Source: Thalassovita sp.
Lineage (GTDB): Bacteria > Pseudomonadota > Alphaproteobacteria > Rhodobacterales > Rhodobacteraceae
Reading direction: 5' to 3'
DNA length: 64,000 nucleotides
Assembly (NCBI RefSeq): GCF_963691685.1
Contig: NZ_OY829290.1
Location: 744,001-808,000 of the forward strand
A program made the translations under genes and the position numbers. This document shows, one piece after another, positions 27,284 to 36,004 of this stretch. The notes under the pieces were generated by a model. The model did no database searches and had not been told where the DNA came from. It worked only from the letters and a program-made list of their open reading frames with translations. Position 1 is the stretch's first letter; the number at the start of each line of letters is the position of its first letter.

Positions 27284-27560
27284 GATGCCCGCCATCTTGT
27301 TAAAGAGACGTCATAGGCGTTGCAGCGCCGTTAAGACGGATGAGAACGACAATGGGTCACAACAGTTTCCCAGCGTCCAAACCGGAACCGGACATATTCG
27401 CGAACGCGAACCGGTTTCGGCCAACTACAAGTTTTACAAGCAGCCATCTTTGAACCTCCTTTTTCTTGAGTGAGTGGAAACAAGTCCACGCTCGAGAAGC
27501 CCTTCGTTGGTCTTCTCCTTAGAAGCCGAAGAAAGGTAGATAGAGGTGATGGCGGGCATC
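27284..27560. repeat. 13-bp inverted repeats flanking a short ORF (MITE-like)
   Basis: GATGCCCGCCATC at 27284-27296 and its exact reverse complement at 27548-27560 bound a 277-bp segment; with one more base the match is 14 bp. No target duplication was identified, so mobility is not shown. Confidence 0.45.
27331..27447 (-). CDS. Small basic 38-residue protein, unknown
   Basis: The ATG at 27447 has a perfect AAGGAGG ribosome-binding site eight bases upstream. The 38 residues are basic and aromatic, with a repeated VRxR/FRFGR pattern and three Cys (positions 4, 7 and near the end). No family was recognised. It lies inside a 13-bp inverted repeat. The strong initiation signal is the main reason for calling it. 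Confidence 0.45.
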   Translation of the reverse strand: MAACKTCSWPKPVRVREYVRFRFGRWETVVTHCRSHPS

Positions 27561-27733
27561 TGAACTTTAAACACCATATGGCGGCACGAGTGGTCAAGGC
27601 CTTTCGTGTTTTTCGCGTTTCGAAAGATGGTTGTTCAACTTAGGAAATGCGCGTATTTGGCGCATCGATGATTGGATTTTCCCCTTTAAACGGGAGAAGT
27701 TCCGTGCAACACTTCGCGGGTAGGGAGAACAAC

Positions 27734-28024
27734 ATGGATTTACCAAGCACAGTTCGTGATCAACTGGTAGCTTTGGTGTTGGAGGAAGTCCCGGCGGAGT
27801 TGATTGAAAACATCTCGGTAGAGGATGTAGCGATCGACCACGAAGCCGGAGAAATCCGCATTGAGCTATTAGTGAGTACAAAGGTTAAACCTAAAGATTT
27901 TGCAAAAGGCTATTTTGGGCTTTCATCAAATGTTCGGCGTTTAGTTGCCGAGCAAAAAGAAGACTGGCATTCTTATTTGCCAATATTGACACCAGCAATG
28001 AGTGGAAAAGCATTTGCCGGATGA
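27734..28024 (+). CDS. Hypothetical protein, partner of HEPN gene
   Basis: The 96-residue protein starts at an ATG preceded by TAGGGAGAA. It has alternating strands and a helix (IENISVEDVAIDHEAGEIRIELLVSTKVKP), suggesting a small alpha-beta domain. No family was recognised. Its 3' end overlaps the HEPN gene by 23 bases, so the two form one unit. Position and overlap resemble the antitoxin or sensor partner in HEPN modules, but that role is inference. GC is lower than in the flanking chromosome. Confidence 0.65.
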   Translation: MDLPSTVRDQLVALVLEEVPAELIENISVEDVAIDHEAGEIRIELLVSTKVKPKDFAKGYFGLSSNVRRLVAEQKEDWHSYLPILTPAMSGKAFAG

Positions 28025-28553
28025 GGCTATTGCCGAAGGATTAATAGAAACGGCACGGTCACTTGTGCATGCCGATAAGGCGGAGCATTCTCAAGCCGAC
28101 GTCCGTTGCGCGATAAGTACGGCCTATTTTGCGATGTACCATGCGCTCGCCCGTATGTCGGCCAATGGATTGGTTGGATCAGACCGTACTACCAGAGCAA
28201 ACAAGGCTTGGGTTGAGGTCTATCGCGGATTGGCTCACGGTGTCTGCAAAGATTCCTGTAAGAAAGCCGTTAAAATCGCCTTTCCTGAGGAGCTAAAGTT
28301 CTTCGCCTCAAACTTCGTGACTCTGCAAACGTGCAGAAAACGAGCTGACTATGATCCTGTCTGTAGGCCGTCCGTCGATGAAGCATCACAGCTTATTGAG
28401 GTTGCGGCACTATCCATAGAATTGCTTGGCGGCGTTGACGATGCAAGCAAGACCGCTTTTGCGACGTGGGTGTTGATCTCCAGCCCGGGAGCTAAGGCTG
28501 CCCGAACTGTGGTTTCTGAGAACAACGGCAGATCACTGGGCTTAGGCGCCTGA
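28002..28553 (+). CDS. HEPN domain-containing protein
   Basis: The 183-residue helical protein has the HEPN pattern: HSQADVRCAISTAYFAMYHALARMSAN, a middle helix, then CRKRADYDPVCRPS, as in the HEPN proteins found with toxin-antitoxin and defence systems. In that family an R-x4-6-H motif makes a ribonuclease site. Here the closing motif is RADYDP, so this may be a non-catalytic subclass. It starts at GTG 28002, inside the upstream gene. The last 40 residues are not obviously part of the domain. It probably forms a two-gene module with the upstream 96-residue protein. Confidence 0.65.
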   Translation: MEKHLPDEAIAEGLIETARSLVHADKAEHSQADVRCAISTAYFAMYHALARMSANGLVGSDRTTRANKAWVEVYRGLAHGVCKDSCKKAVKIAFPEELKFFASNFVTLQTCRKRADYDPVCRPSVDEASQLIEVAALSIELLGGVDDASKTAFATWVLISSPGAKAARTVVSENNGRSLGLGA

Positions 28554-28909
28554 GCCGGAGAAACGTTGGCGGGCCAGTTGCACTTTAAACGGTTCTCGTC
28601 CTGCGCCATTTTTGCCCAATGGAGCGTTGACGGCTTGGCTCACACTTTGAACTGAAAGCTGAAGTGTGGTCGGCTCCATGTATCGATAGTTGTCAGGTGC
28701 CTCTAGAATTTCTTGCGCAACTGCATGATTCCTGTAGTATAAGCGGCGCTTGAAGATGCAGGATTTCATACTCCTGTAAATGATGCGACGCAGCGCTTCC
28801 GAGCTCAGCCATAGGGTTTAGTCGGATGCAATACGTTGTTCATTCTATAAGGAAGCTGTTGCCCTTGATTGGGATTCGCCCAATCGTTTTGACAGCCTAC
28901 ATAGGATGG
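28554..28909. other. Gene-poor stretch after HEPN gene
   Basis: About 350 bases with only short frames lacking ribosome-binding sites or family resemblance. Nothing convincing was seen. Confidence 0.4.
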
Positions 28910-28945
28910 GCCCGTAGCTGGTTATAGACACCGCCAGCTACGGGC
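28910..28945 (-). terminator. Strong hairpin downstream of 25-residue peptide gene
   Basis: A perfect 12-bp stem (28910-28921 with 28934-28945) with a 12-base loop begins seven bases after the peptide gene's stop. There is no T run, so it may be a stability element rather than a classical terminator. Confidence 0.55.
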
Positions 28946-28951
28946 TACTCA

Positions 28952-29029
28952 CTATCCGATTAAGATCATCACAATGATAGTCAAAACCATCAGCGAAAGC
29001 GTGAGTAGCTTGAAGACACTGTCACTCAT
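28952..29029 (-). CDS. 25-residue single-pass membrane peptide
   Basis: The ATG at 29029 lies five bases after a perfect AGGAGG (AGGAGGTG). The peptide MSDSVFKLLTLSLMVLTII plus VMILIG is one hydrophobic helix with a polar N-terminus, the size and form of small membrane-stress or type I toxin peptides. A 12-bp stem hairpin follows. The IS3 element begins 50 bases upstream, so its promoter may be truncated or replaced. No homolog is recognised. Confidence 0.5.
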   Translation of the reverse strand: MSDSVFKLLTLSLMVLTIIVMILIG

Positions 29030-29094
29030 ATGCACCTCCTGTAAAATGTCGGTGCCCAAATGAGCAGCCTCATCTGAGTGGTCCATTTTGATTG

Positions 29095-29952
29095 TTAGTG
29101 CATGATCGGCCTCTGATCCATCGGAATGATGGTTTCAGGAGCTGGTGGTTTGTAGCCCAATGCACTGTGGGGCCTTGTGTTGTAGTGTTTCCTCCACTCT
29201 TCGATCAGGATTTGCGCTTCGCGCAGGCTGTAGAATACCTCGCCGTTGAGAAGTTCATCCCGCATCCGCCCGTTGAAGCTTTCGCAATATCCGTTTTCCC
29301 AGGGTGACCCTGGCTCGATGTAGGCGGTCTTCGCGCCGACGGCGGTGATCCAGTCCCGAACAGCCTGTGCAACGAACTCAGGGCCATTATCCGACCGGAT
29401 GAATGCCGGAGCGCCGCGCAGGATGAACAGGTCTGTCAGAACATTGATCACATCTGTCGAGTTCAATTTGCGCTGCACCTTAATCGCCAAACATTCCCGG
29501 CTGTGCTCATCAATGATGTTCAGCGTCCTGAAGACTTTTCCATCATCTGTCCGGCAATGCACGAAGTCATAGCTCCAGACATGGTTCCGATACTCGGGCC
29601 TCAGCCGAACACATGATCCGTCATTCAGCCAGAGCCGCCCCTTCTTCGGTTGTTTTGCTGGAACCTTCAGCCCCTCTCGTCGCCATAGCCGTTCGACACG
29701 ACCATCGCTCACGGACCAACCCGCCTCTCTGAGCAGAGCCGCGATCCGCCGATAGCCGTAGCGGCCAAACTGTCTGGCCAATTCGATCATGTCAGCAACC
29801 AAACGATCCTCATCGGCGCGGCCTTTCGGGATATGCCTTTGTGTGGAGCGATGCTGCCCGAGAACCCGACAGGCCCTGCGTTGCGATACTTTGAACTGGC
29901 TTCGAACGTGATCAATACATGCACGACGGCGAGCGGGGCTTAGTAATTTCCC
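29095..29952 (-). CDS. IS3 family transposase OrfB (DDE integrase domain)
   Basis: The frame opens at about 29952, overlapping the end of orfA. It runs through [29 protein letters not shown] and the rve catalytic core: first D in VWSYDFVH, second D in [10 protein letters not shown] and E in [14 protein letters not shown]. In IS3 elements OrfB is made as an OrfAB fusion by -1 frameshifting near the overlap. The frame is intact to the stop at 29095, so the element may be active. The start given is the frame opening, not a known start codon. Confidence 0.85.
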   Translation of the reverse strand, partial: GKLLSPARRRACIDHVRSQFKVSQRRACRVLGQHRSTQRHIPKGRADEDRLVADMIELARQFGRYGYRRIAALLREAGWSVSDGRVERLWRREGLKVPAKQPKKGRLWLNDGSCVRLRPEYRNHVWSYDFVHCRTDDGKVFRTLNIIDEHSRECLAIKVQRKLNSTDVINVLTDLFILRGAPAFIRSDNGPEFVAQAVRDWITAVGAKTAYIEPGSPWENGYCESFNGRMRDELLNGEVFYSLREAQILIEEWRKHYNTRPHSALGYKPPAPETIIPMDQRPIMH

Positions 29953-30218
29953 TTTGCGGCTTCCTTCAGGATTAATTTGTCCAACGTAAGATCAGACACA
30001 GCTCTTCTGAGCCGTTCATTTTCCTTTTGAAGCCGCTTCAGCTCCTTCAATTGATCCACACCCATTCCGCCATACTTCTTACGCCAGCGGTAATAGGTTT
30101 GTTCAACAACACCGATCTGTCTGATTGCATCCAGACGGGACATGCCTTGCCCCATCAACACCTCAACTTGCCGTAACTTCGAAACTATCTCTTCCGGCTT
30201 CGGTCGCTTGTTTGCCAT
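29940..30218 (-). CDS. IS3 family transposase OrfA (HTH)
   Basis: The 92-residue protein has an N-terminal helix-turn-helix ([29 protein letters not shown]... [10 protein letters not shown]) and a C-terminal leucine-zipper-like coiled coil ([21 protein letters not shown]), the classical OrfA layout. A GGAGGA site precedes the ATG at 30218. Its 3' end overlaps the orfB frame. Confidence 0.88.
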   Translation of the reverse strand: MANKRPKPEEIVSKLRQVEVLMGQGMSRLDAIRQIGVVEQTYYRWRKKYGGMGVDQLKELKRLQKENERLRRAVSDLTLDKLILKEAAKGNY

Positions 30219-30256
30219 GCGTGGTCCTCCGTTTCCTAAACATAGCGGCGGACCAG

Positions 30257-32716
30257 TTCACTGGGGCAGGCTCAACTGACGACGACATTCTGTCCAGCGA
30301 AGAGCAGACCTTCACCCCGTTCTTCGGACTGGCGGATACCGTCAACGGTGTGAGCGGCAAATTTCCGGATCCGGCGCAGGTTTGGCAGCTCGAAAGCGCG
30401 CCGCCGCTTAACAATCCAGACTTTGAGGTCGAGGACGGTGGCCGCCGCCTGATGGTGGATGTTCAGTATGACCTGGTGCCCTATTCGGAGCAGGTGCAGC
30501 GCCTGATGCAGGGCGGCCTGAATGAGGCCCGCCGCGCCCGCCGTCACACCTTTGTGCTGCCGCCGCGCTTCTGGGCGCTTGAGGCCGGCGACATCGTGTC
30601 CTTTACCTCAGAGCGCAATGGCTATGTGGCGAAGCTGTTTCGGGTCGATGGCGTTTTGGATCAGTCCAACGCGGATGTGCTGGTGGATCTGACAGAAGTA
30701 GATCCCGCGGATTACGTCTTTGACACCAACACCGATTATACGCCCGTCACAGGCGGATCTGTGGTGGCTCCTGTGGTCCCGCCGCAGCCCATCGCGGGCT
30801 GGTCTGTTACTGCTGCCGCGTCAACTGATGCGCAGGGCGCGGGCCGTTTCCCGGCCATTGCCGTTGGCTGGGATGGCGACATGGACGATGTGATTGCGGT
30901 TGAGGTGCGTGCGCGGGTCAAGGCCACAGGGGCAATGATCTTTTCCGGCCGTTTTGAGGATGTGGCCGCAGCCGCCGGGTTGATTATTGCAGGTATCCTT
31001 CCGGCTGAGACCTATGAGGTGCAGGGCCGTTACGTGCCGGGCACCGCGCGGCAAACCGTCTGGTCGGATTGGCTGGAGGTCACCACGCTGGATCTGCGGA
31101 TTACGCGGGATCAGCTGCAAGATGAAATTGGTGAGGCAATCGATGCCGCGGCTTATCATGCTGCTCAAGTCGGCAAGGAAATTGACGCCCTATTGTCTGG
31201 CTTCGCCGGGGGGACCTTAAAAGGGGCTCTGGATCGGCAGCGCAAAGGCTTGCAGGCTGGCATCGATGGCGTATCCGCTAAGCTGTCACAGGACTATTTG
31301 ACTGCTGCCTCGATCAACAAGGCAATCAGCTCGGCAAAGAAGGATGTGGTTGCAACCTCTGAACAATTAGGTGGCGGTGTATTCGCCACCAGTTTCTTCG
31401 GGGATATTTGGAGGCGCTGGTCGCTGGGCGGATCCAAACGGCCTGGCACGTTCTATCCAAGCGGTCACCTTTATGAGTTCACCACCACTAACATTCAGAA
31501 CGCTGGCTTGCAGCTGCAGTCAACACAAGCTGGGTGGGTCGGTGCATCTGGTGTGGATCGCTATCGGCTAGAACTGGAATTTGAACTTGTGTCTGGTGCG
31601 ACCAGCGGCGCGGGTGTGCTGTTCGATTGGCGCAACACCAAAAACCAGCTTTTCCGGGTGAGGATCCCTATCAGTGATTTTGTCTCCGATCCAATTCAGG
31701 CTGGTAAGCGCTATTTTGGTTCAGTTCTTGTTGAGCGGCCTGTGGGTTTTACTGGAGCCTTTGATCGTCACTCGGTCTATCTGATGGCAAACTATGGTGG
31801 GTTAGGCGCTCGGACTACAAAGTCGATAAGGTTTCACAAGTTCCAAGCCTATCCAGCCACGGTGACTGACGCGCGCGCCGCGCAGCATGCGGCGGCGATC
31901 AGCGATCTACAGGGAAATGCTTCTGCGAGTGTGGTGTTTAAGGTTCTGGCCGGCGCCCAATCTGCAGAGTTAGGCCTCTTCGCGCAGGATGGAGATGCAG
32001 GGGCGGTCTCACTGTTCAGAGTGCGGGCGACAAACATTTTGTTGGATGGCAGCGTCACCTCGCAGCAGATCGATACCGTTGAATTTCGCAGCGCAGGTCT
32101 GGCGGTCTTTGGTGGGGCCGTTATGTCGGCAAATTTCGACGGCACAGTTGATGCCGCTGGCAACCTTCTGACGAGAGGCACGCAAGGTTTTGCGATCACG
32201 CAGAAGGGGGACGCTGTATTCACCAACCTGATCGCACGCGATGACATCCAGGTCGGGGCGGTTAGCGCGGGGGTCACTTATGCAAGTTCTGGGGCACAGA
32301 CGTTACCGATAAATGCAGAAGTGTTTCGCTACTCTCTGGGGGCATTCTTGCCCGGTGAGTTTTGGAACATTGCCTGCAAGACAACTTGGCGAGGCTTGGG
32401 AACGAGGCCGGAACAGGACAATGAGGGCGATTGGCACATCCGCAAGTATAAAACAGGGGTCAAACTTCAATGGCGGCAGCGCAACGGCGCGTCATGGACC
32501 GGTTGGGACACCATTCACACATTTTCTAAGACCGACAGTTCCAGATGGCGTACCGACGATGTGGTGGTAGCAAAACTGGGAGCCTTTGATGAGGTTGAAG
32601 TGCGTGCGGTTGTTTATGGTTATCTCGGTCCCCGCTTCCCCAGCGGTCGACCCAAAGGGAGCATCATCCCAAATGTGAAAGATGTGTCTCTGTATGCACG
32701 CGCAATTGTGAGGTGA
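30257..32716 (+). pseudogene. Phage tail-tip/host-specificity protein, 5'-truncated by IS3
   Basis: About 819 residues remain from the IS3 boundary to the stop. The N-terminal part (FEVEDGGRRLMVDVQYDLVPYSEQVQRLM, ALEAGDIVSFTSERNGY) matches the tail-tip (J/GTA tail host-specificity) fold. Fibronectin-like and helical linker regions follow, then a DUF1983-like stretch (SVVFKVLAGAQSAELGLFAQDGDAGAV) and a receptor-binding-like C-terminus. The open frame continues into IS3 DNA to 30125, but that part is transposon sequence and not native. Without its start it is probably inactive. Confidence 0.75.
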
Positions 32717-32720
32717 TCTG

Positions 32721-33098
32721 ATGAAATTCGTGAAACTCGATCAAACAGGCATCTATGTAGTCGGCCACGGAGAGGCCACGGTTTTGCCCACCGGGGCAAT
32801 AGCCATCCCCGCAGAGATGGACGGTGCGGGCTTTCTCGGCTTCTACATGGTGGATGACGAGCTGAGGCAGCGCCCTGCATCGCCTGTGCCTGTCAAGCAG
32901 GCCGAAGGCTGGCAGATTGATGCGCCGGACGGGGCAGAGGTTGAAGTTTATGACCTGATCGGGGGCGAAGTTATGGCCCATGAGATGCTTGCGCCTGGTG
33001 CTGCCTATGCCTTTTCGCTGGCAGACTCTGGATCATACAACGTCACCGTTTCAGCACCGCTTCCGGCCATGCCGTCTAACACAGTGATTGAGGTGTAG
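32721..33098 (+). CDS. Phage tail-associated hypothetical protein
   Basis: The 125-residue protein begins four bases after the tail-tip gene. It is beta-rich (MKFVKLDQTGIYVVGHGEATVLPTG... WQIDAPDGAEVEVYDL) and similar in form to small fibre-associated or chaperone proteins encoded after J-type genes. No family is firmly recognised. Its place between the tail-tip gene and the lysis genes supports a structural or assembly role. Confidence 0.6.
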   Translation: MKFVKLDQTGIYVVGHGEATVLPTGAIAIPAEMDGAGFLGFYMVDDELRQRPASPVPVKQAEGWQIDAPDGAEVEVYDLIGGEVMAHEMLAPGAAYAFSLADSGSYNVTVSAPLPAMPSNTVIEV

Positions 33099-33100
33099 AG

Positions 33101-33538
33101 ATGCAGGTTTTGACACGCAGCGCGGCCAGCAAGAGCGCGATCCTGAACAGCCAGAAACAGGCCGCGCAAGAGGCGCTGGCGGTGGCCGTTGGTGAAACCC
33201 GCGCGCGGTTCATCACCAGTATTCCGGGACAGGAGCTGACATACATCGAGAAGGAGCGCCAGGCGTTGGCGTTCCTGGTAGCCACGCCAGAGCCAGACCC
33301 CGCAGACCCTGCGGATGCTGCAGCATTTGCCTTTGTCTTTCAGGAAGTCGGCATCACCGGACAGACGGCTCGTAAAGTGGCGCAGCTCATCGCCTTCAAG
33401 GCTGAACAATGGCGCGATTTCGGCCCCCTGATTGAGCGCGAACGCCTGGCGGCGACTGCGGCCATCGATGGGGCGCAGGATCCAGACCAGATTGAGGCCG
33501 CTCTGGATGGCTACACCAGGGCCGTCGCGGATCTCTAG
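33101..33538 (+). CDS. Phage hypothetical protein near tail-tip gene
   Basis: The 145-residue, mostly helical protein starts right after the previous gene (TAG-AG-ATG spacing). It has an Ala/Gln-rich N-terminus, IPGQELTYIEKERQALAFL and a C-terminal IEAALDGYTRAV helix. This resembles small proteins found between tail-fibre and lysis genes in alphaproteobacterial prophages. The function is unknown. A terminator follows at 33566. Confidence 0.6.
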   Translation: MQVLTRSAASKSAILNSQKQAAQEALAVAVGETRARFITSIPGQELTYIEKERQALAFLVATPEPDPADPADAAAFAFVFQEVGITGQTARKVAQLIAFKAEQWRDFGPLIERERLAATAAIDGAQDPDQIEAALDGYTRAVADL

Positions 33539-33565
33539 GTAAGCAAAACACAACTGAAACCAACC

Positions 33566-33587
33566 GCCGCCCACAGGGCGGCTTTTT
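33566..33587 (+). terminator. Rho-independent terminator before lysis genes
   Basis: A perfect 7-bp stem (33566-33572 with 33576-33582) with an ACA loop is followed by five T. It separates the tail genes from the lysis cassette. Confidence 0.88.
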
Positions 33588-33603
33588 CGTGTGAGAGGCA
33601 ACG

Positions 33604-34296
33604 ATGAACAAAGCAGAACAACTGATCGCAAAGAGCGCACTGCCCGTGGGTGGTGGGGCAATTGCGTGGCCCTTTACGGTGGCGGAGGCAGCACATTATG
33701 CCACGCTGCTCAACCAGGTGATTATCCCATCAATCGGGGTGCTGATCGCGTTGGTGACGCTGCTGATCAAGCTGCGCGTTTGGTGGCGTGGGTCGCGGTT
33801 TGCGAAAGAGGAGAGCGGGCGGGTCAGAGCGCGCTGGTGGGTCGGTGGTTCTGTGGCAGCTGTGATTGCTCTGGGGCTACCCATGACGGCGAAATGGGAA
33901 GGGCTGGAAAATCAGGCTTACTGGGATGCGCATGGGCAGGTCTGGACGGTGTGCCTTGGTGAGACCGAAGGGGTGCAGCAGGGGGACAACTACTCCGATG
34001 CCGAATGTCTCGGGATGTTCAAAGAACGCTGGGCTGAGTTCCACCGTGAAATGCTGGCTTGCGTGCCCGAAATGGCCGAGGCCCCCGCAGAGGTGCAGGC
34101 GGCAGTCACCAGCTGGTCCTACAACGTCGGGATCGGTGCGGCCTGCAAATCCACACTGGCCAAACACCTGCGGCGGAGTGAGTGGCGCGAGGCCTGCAAC
34201 CAGCTACCGCGCTGGCGCCGGGCAGGGGGGCAGGTGTTGCGCGGCCTGGTCAATCGGCGCGCTGATGAGCAGGCTCTGTGCCTGTCGGGGCTGTGA
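33604..34296 (+). CDS. Phage endolysin with N-terminal holin-like membrane region
   Basis: The 230-residue protein has two membrane segments (about residues 38-60 and 80-98) before a lysozyme-like domain: KWEGLENQAYWDAHGQVWTVCLGETEGV, then YSDAECLGMFKERW and VTSWSYNVGIGAACKSTL, as in GH24 muramidases. The Glu of KWEG is the likely catalytic acid. The usual GYGxT is here CLGET. It may be a holin-endolysin fusion or a membrane-tethered (SAR-like) lysin. GAGAGG precedes the ATG, and the stop overlaps the spanin start as TGATG. Confidence 0.75.
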   Translation: MNKAEQLIAKSALPVGGGAIAWPFTVAEAAHYATLLNQVIIPSIGVLIALVTLLIKLRVWWRGSRFAKEESGRVRARWWVGGSVAAVIALGLPMTAKWEGLENQAYWDAHGQVWTVCLGETEGVQQGDNYSDAECLGMFKERWAEFHREMLACVPEMAEAPAEVQAAVTSWSYNVGIGAACKSTLAKHLRRSEWREACNQLPRWRRAGGQVLRGLVNRRADEQALCLSGL

Positions 34297-34610
34297 TGGG
34301 CCGCTACGCCCTCGCTGCTGCCCTGGCCGTGGTTCTAGCGCTCTTTGCCGCCCTGTGGTGGCTGTCAGCGCGCAATGACGCACTGACGGCGGAAGTGGCC
34401 GCACTGCGCGTCTCTGTGGCCTCTGCGCAGCACGCGCTGGAACAGGCCGAGACTGCCGCCGCTGTTCACCGTGCATATCTCGCCCGCGCTGAGGCTGACG
34501 CAGAGCGCTGGCGGGCTGTCCAAAACGATCTGCAATCCATGGAGGGTCGCGATGCGCCTCTTTCCCCTCTGCTGCGCACTACTGCTCAGCGGCTGTTTGC
34601 GCGCCCCTGA
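34296..34610 (+). CDS. Inner-membrane spanin (Rz-like)
   Basis: The 104-residue protein has one N-terminal membrane segment (about residues 4-22) and a periplasmic coiled coil (ARNDALTAEVAALRVSVASAQHALEQAE). This is the form of phage i-spanins, which with the o-spanin break the outer membrane at lysis. The ATG at 34296 overlaps the endolysin stop. The o-spanin gene lies inside its 3' end in another frame. Confidence 0.7.
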   Translation: MGRYALAAALAVVLALFAALWWLSARNDALTAEVAALRVSVASAQHALEQAETAAAVHRAYLARAEADAERWRAVQNDLQSMEGRDAPLSPLLRTTAQRLFARP

Positions 34611-34782
34611 GGTGGTCGCCCCGCCACCACCGGTGCCCGCCGATCTGCTGCGCCCCTGCGAGGGCTACGGCGGCCCAGTGCCTCGGACGGAGGGGCAGTT
34701 TTCTGACGCTTTGCTCGCCGAAGCGCGGGGGAGGATCTGCTCGAACGCGCGCCTTGAGGCAGTTCGGGAAATTCTAAACTGA
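34552..34782 (+). CDS. Outer-membrane spanin lipoprotein (Rz1-like)
   Basis: The ATG at 34552 has GGAGGG upstream. The 76-residue product starts with a lipoprotein signal ending LLSGC (Cys at residue 15) and a Pro-rich segment (APPPPVP), both hallmarks of Rz1. It overlaps the i-spanin gene by 59 bases in a different frame, the usual nested Rz/Rz1 arrangement. It closes the prophage remnant. Confidence 0.75.
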   Translation: MRLFPLCCALLLSGCLRAPEVVAPPPPVPADLLRPCEGYGGPVPRTEGQFSDALLAEARGRICSNARLEAVREILN

Positions 34783-34988
34783 TGTCAAGCTTTAATCAAT
34801 TAAGCTCATGACAATGCCAGAAGCGCTTAAAAATAGGGGCTTCTGAATGCCCATCTAAAAGTCAAAAAACTAATTATCTGTTGATTCAATAAAATTTGCA
34901 CACTGAAAAATTGTATTTACACACTCCCGTCAAATTGTACCAACACTTCGCGTGTATTTCCGTGGTTGCAGCAACCGAGGAAGTACCC

Positions 34989-35531
34989 GTGAGAGTTAAC
35001 AATCTAAAAGGCCACATTGGTAAAATCGAAATAGTGAACGGCGCAGGAGCCGGGAGTGACCACTATTCAGCGAGAAATTTCAGCGCTTCCAATGTCGCTT
35101 GCGTTGTTGCCGATGAAGCGTCATTCCACAACGTCAAATTCGGGTTTGAGGGGCTGGGTTTCGAAGTCGCTTGCTCTTCGTCGTTGGAGGCGATCTTCGA
35201 AACTGTTTCCGAGAGCCCAGAGGATTGGGCAATGATCGTGGTTCGCCTAGATCAGCCTTTGAACGAAGAGTGTTTGGAAAGTTTTGTCCGGCTTACACGT
35301 TTGATGGATGTTAGAATTCCGATCATCGTTATGCTCCAAAAGGATAAACCTTTGAAAAATTACGGGTGTGGCAGTCTTTATGCAGATTGCGTTGTCGGCG
35401 AACCTAAGTCAAAAAAGGAACTCTCAACTGCGATTGGAGTGGCTGTGAATGCTAATAGGCGTTGGGGCAGCAGCTTTGAGCATTTCAGGTCAGACACGGG
35501 AAATCGTATCCACAGACCAAGTCGAAGGTAA
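34989..35531 (+). CDS. Degenerate receiver-domain protein
   Basis: The 180-residue protein is predicted from GTG 34989, which has GAGGAAG five bases upstream; the frame is open to 34896 without a better signal. Residues about 35-160 have a receiver-like pattern (VACVVADEASFHNVKFGFEGLGFEV, WAMIVVRLDQPL, VRIPIIVML). The usual phosphate-accepting Asp after the third strand is replaced (VVR), so it is probably not phosphorylated. It converges on a receiver gene and histidine kinase and may modulate them. GC is lower than in chromosomal neighbours. Confidence 0.55.
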   Translation: MRVNNLKGHIGKIEIVNGAGAGSDHYSARNFSASNVACVVADEASFHNVKFGFEGLGFEVACSSSLEAIFETVSESPEDWAMIVVRLDQPLNEECLESFVRLTRLMDVRIPIIVMLQKDKPLKNYGCGSLYADCVVGEPKSKKELSTAIGVAVNANRRWGSSFEHFRSDTGNRIHRPSRR

Positions 35532-35601
35532 AAAAACGCTAGCCTAGATCGTCCCCACCACTCACGGAATTTTTTCGACAAGGTGTCAAGTGAAATATAA
35601 T

Positions 35602-35994
35602 TCAGGTGGTATCGTGGAGTATGGTGCTGCCTATTTTTTTCTTTAACTTTGATAGGCTTACCGGTTTGAGTAGTACCGTCAAGTCCGAGGTTTCTTCAAT
35701 TTTTTTTCCATCCAGTTCAGCCAAACCGGTTATTAGGAACTTTCTCGTTGAACTAGATAGTAACTCCGATGCTTTCTTTAGAAACTCCACGCCATTAATG
35801 GTTGGCATAGCCAGATCAACGATCACTAAGTCGTAATCGCTTGGGTTTTTCTCCAAATAATTTAGGCACTCGGTCGGATTGTTGAAAGCGCTCACTACCC
35901 CGCCGATAATCGAAATTACTTCTGAAATTTCCTCAAGGACCTGTTCATCGTCATCCAAAACGAGCGCCGTAAATCTAGTCACAAATTTGGGCAA
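35602..35994 (-). CDS. Single-domain response regulator (receiver)
   Basis: The 130-residue protein is one receiver domain: acidic pair in VLDDDEQ, phosphate-accepting Asp in VIVDLAMP, Thr in FLITGLAE and Lys in LLKPVS. There is no output domain. It starts 10 bases after the histidine kinase on the same strand and is very likely co-transcribed with it, perhaps as a phosphate shuttle or sink. Confidence 0.85.
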   Translation of the reverse strand: MPKFVTRFTALVLDDDEQVLEEISEVISIIGGVVSAFNNPTECLNYLEKNPSDYDLVIVDLAMPTINGVEFLKKASELLSSSTRKFLITGLAELDGKKIEETSDLTVLLKPVSLSKLKKKIGSTILHDTT

Positions 35995-36004
35995 CTTGAC
36001 CTCC

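Larger units (their letters stand above)
29079..30255 (-). mobile_element. IS3 family insertion sequence
   Basis: The 1,177-bp element is bounded by TGGTCC at 29079 and GGACCA ending at 30255 and carries overlapping orfA and orfB on the minus strand. The terminal repeats match well only over six bases. The flanks (CTGAG on the left, GTTCA on the right) show no 3-4 bp target duplication. The right flank cuts into a phage tail gene, so a deletion next to the element is likely. Confidence 0.8.

Noticed and set aside
30125..30256. N-terminal extension of the tail protein into IS3
   Set aside because: This part is antisense to IS3 orfA and contains the IS terminal repeat. It is a chance read-through frame.
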